Notes under the pieces: generated by a model
Database searches by the model: none
Seen by the model: the letters and a program-made list of their open reading frames with translations, nothing else
Told to the model about the DNA's origin: nothing
Position numbers and translations under genes: made by a program
From: Mycolicibacter senuensis
GTDB lineage: Bacteria > Actinomycetota > Actinomycetes > Mycobacteriales > Mycobacteriaceae
Length of the DNA: 64,000 nt
Direction of reading: 5' to 3'
Assembly: GCF_002101885.1 (NCBI RefSeq)
Contig: NZ_LQPS01000036.1
Coordinates: forward strand, 112,027-176,026
Shown: piece after piece, positions 62,388 to 64,000 of the stretch
How positions within the stretch are numbered: the stretch's first letter is position 1
Layout: each line of letters begins with the position of its first letter

Positions 62388-63845
62388 ATGTCTGCCGCGC
62401 ACGATCATGAGCAGGATCATGAGCTGGCTTTTGCCGGTGTCGCGCACCTGGCACAGCTGGTGCGTGAGCGGGAAGTGTCCCCGCGCGAGTTGGTGGCCCT
62501 CTACCTGGATCGGATCGCCCGGCTCGACCCGGTTCTGAACGTGTTCCGCACAGTGCTCGGCGACCGGGCGATGGACGAGGCGGCGCACATCGAGCGGCGG
62601 TTGGCCGCCGGAGAAGTGCTGCCGTTGGCCGGCGTGCCGATCGCGGTCAAGGACGACACCGACGTGGCCGGCGTTTCGTCCATGTGCGGCACCGGAATCG
62701 ACGTCGGCCCGGCGAGCACCGACAGCGCCGCGGTGCGGCGGCTGCGCGCCGCGGGTGCAGTGATCATCGGCAAGACCCACCTCTCGGAGTTCGGCGCCTA
62801 CCCGGTGTGCGAATCGGCGACCTGGGGGGTGACCCGCAACCCGTGGGACCTGTATCGCACCCCGGGCGGCTCCAGCGGCGGTTCGGCCGCCGCGGTCGCC
62901 TCCGGGATGGTGCCCGGCGCCACCGGCAGCGACAGCGGCGGCTCGGTGCGCATCCCGGCCGCCTGCTGCGGGTTGGTCGGCCTCAAGGGGCAGCGCGGCC
63001 GGATCAGCACCAAGGAGTCGCCCGAACGGGCGTACCGCTTCCACGGCCTCAACCACATCGGGCCGCTGGCCCGCAGTGTCGTCGACACCGCACTGCTGCA
63101 CGACGCGATGACCGGGCCCGAACCCGACGACGAGATTCCGTCGCCGCCGGCGGCGCCGCCGCTGATGGACGCGCTGCGGGTGCCGACACGGCCGTTGCGG
63201 ATCGCGATGTCGTTCAAGCCGGTGGTCCCGGTGCAGGTCAGCGACGAGGTGCGCCGCCCGGTCCTGCAGACCGCGGAGTTGTTGCGTTCGCTGGGCCACG
63301 AGGTCGTCGAACGCGACCCGGTCTACCCGGTGACGGGGATCGCCGCGGTGCTCGCGCTGTTCATGAACGGCTTCGCCCACGAGATCGAGCAGCTCCCGAA
63401 AACCGACCTGCTGGAACGACGGATGCGGGCCGAGGCCCGAACCAGCCGCCTGGTCCCGGACTGGCTCGCCCGTCGCGCCCTCGCCGCCGAGCCCCGGATC
63501 ACTGCCCGCTCACAGCACCCGATCGCCGACTTCGACGTGCTGATGACCCCGGTGCTGGCGATTCCGCCGGTGCAGCTGGGCTACTTCGAGGGATTCGGCC
63601 CGACCCGCGCCATGCTGCGGATGCTGAAGTTCATCCCGTTCACCTTCCCGCAGAACTACAGCGGCCAGCCGGCGATCTCGGTGCCCACCGGTATCGACGC
63701 CGCCGGGGTGCCCGAGGCGGTGCACCTGGTGGGGCGGGCCAATGACGAGGCCACCCTGATTTCGCTTGCCGCCCAGCTCGAATCGGTCCAGCCCTGGACT
63801 CAGCGCCGGCCGCCCACCGAAGCCTTGTTGAGCCAGGTCTGCTGA
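62388..63845 (+). CDS. Amidase signature family enzyme
   Basis: 485 residues. The Ser-cisSer-Lys triad is present: Lys about 88 in PIAVKDDTDVAG, cis-Ser in GGSSGGSAAAVASG and nucleophile Ser in GSDSGGSVRIPAA. It hydrolyses an amide bond; substrates range from fatty amides to cyclic or peptide amides. ATG with AAAGGA nine bases upstream; 89 bases separate it from the oxidase gene. An internal ATG at 62685 is after the catalytic lysine and is not the start. Confidence 0.92.
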   Translation: MSAAHDHEQDHELAFAGVAHLAQLVREREVSPRELVALYLDRIARLDPVLNVFRTVLGDRAMDEAAHIERRLAAGEVLPLAGVPIAVKDDTDVAGVSSMCGTGIDVGPASTDSAAVRRLRAAGAVIIGKTHLSEFGAYPVCESATWGVTRNPWDLYRTPGGSSGGSAAAVASGMVPGATGSDSGGSVRIPAACCGLVGLKGQRGRISTKESPERAYRFHGLNHIGPLARSVVDTALLHDAMTGPEPDDEIPSPPAAPPLMDALRVPTRPLRIAMSFKPVVPVQVSDEVRRPVLQTAELLRSLGHEVVERDPVYPVTGIAAVLALFMNGFAHEIEQLPKTDLLERRMRAEARTSRLVPDWLARRALAAEPRITARSQHPIADFDVLMTPVLAIPPVQLGYFEGFGPTRAMLRMLKFIPFTFPQNYSGQPAISVPTGIDAAGVPEAVHLVGRANDEATLISLAAQLESVQPWTQRRPPTEALLSQVC

Positions 63846-63862
63846 GCGACTGCAGGCCGACA

Positions 63863-63886
63863 TTCAGGCCGGGGTAGGCCGAATTT
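63863..63886 (+). terminator. Hairpin after the amidase gene
   Basis: TTCAGGCC, loop GGGGTA, GGCCGAA then TTT; the stem has one bulged base. It lies 17 bases after the amidase stop and could end the ABC operon. Confidence 0.3.
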
Positions 63887-63940
63887 CTCACAGTCTCCTT
63901 AGTCACTGGGTTCAGATCGGCCGGGTTCCTGTCGGACCCT

Positions 63941-63954
63941 CGAACTACTGTTCG
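63941..63954. promoter_or_regulatory. Palindrome CGAACtactGTTCG
   Basis: Perfect five-base arms with a four-base spacer, four bases before the ATG at 63959. Position and form would suit a self-regulated repressor gene starting at that ATG. Confidence 0.3.
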
Positions 63955-63958
63955 GTTT

Positions 63959-64000
63959 ATGGGTAGGGATGCGCTCGCCGATCGAGACACCGTCATGGGG
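63959..64000 (+). CDS. Possible gene start cut by window edge
   Basis: ATG at 63959 opens a frame of 14 codons (MGRDALADRDTVMG) to the window end. The residues would suit the lead of a TetR-type regulator, but this is too short to identify. Listed only because an open frame and an upstream palindrome coincide. Confidence 0.2.
   Translation, partial: MGRDALADRDTVMG

Overview
This window is high-GC DNA from a mycobacterium (Mycobacteriaceae). It carries two PPE genes, a PGRS-repeat gene, mycobacterial-type FAS-linked and F420-linked genes, and a gene order that can be laid onto the M. tuberculosis stretch Rv0495c to Rv0553 with local gains and losses. Many starts have a TANNNT -10 element 6-8 bases upstream of ATG/GTG, as expected of leaderless mycobacterial transcripts. 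PPE and PGRS content points to a slow grower or a relative of the M. terrae group; the species cannot be fixed by eye. No rRNA, tRNA, IS element, phage or CRISPR array was found.

Layout. 1-2450: end of an SDR gene, a decayed GPP34-family gene and an F420-type LLM oxidoreductase. 2495-13320: menaquinone locus (menC, menB, menE) interleaved with an alpha/beta hydrolase, a wax ester/diacylglycerol acyltransferase, fadD8, an SDR, a glyoxalase-fold protein, pitA and two small proteins. 13338-17100: a membrane-anchored protein with a 370-residue Gly/Ser tail and a divergent multi-pass membrane protein. 17063-18753: methylthioadenosine phosphorylase and menA. 19364-26792 (minus strand): hemL, phosphoglycerate-mutase-like phosphatase, TlpA-like thioredoxin, CcdA, ResB, CcsB (system II cytochrome c maturation), then a MinD-like ATPase. 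26886-36610: accessory block with two tandem deazaflavin-binding proteins, a PE-less PGRS protein, a JmjC-type oxygenase, PPE-PPW and PPE-SVP-SHOCT proteins, an ABC exporter with a cNMP-like domain and a Tat-exported esterase. 36620-46612 (minus): glutaredoxin-like protein, hemA-hemC-hemD-hemB, small membrane proteins, a PHP phosphoesterase and a Cu-type P-ATPase. 46649-48654: NTF2-like protein, SerB1-like phosphatase, HadA-like dehydratase. 48739-56432 (minus): ppx1 through an acyltransferase, including proC, a BldC-like HTH protein and a 33-residue ribosomal protein. 56505-63845: a Cys-rich conserved protein, then an accessory operon of ABC exporter (ATPase plus 849-residue permease), FAD-linked oxidase and amidase. 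The right edge cuts the start of a possible gene.

How it fits together: three respiratory themes share the window (menaquinone synthesis, cytochrome c maturation, heme synthesis from glutamyl-tRNA to uroporphyrinogen III), mixed with lipid genes. The most specific regulatory signal is a KstR-type palindrome over the fadD8 -10 element. The most unusual proteins are in 13338-15497 and 27674-33528; the least familiar operon is 57589-63845.
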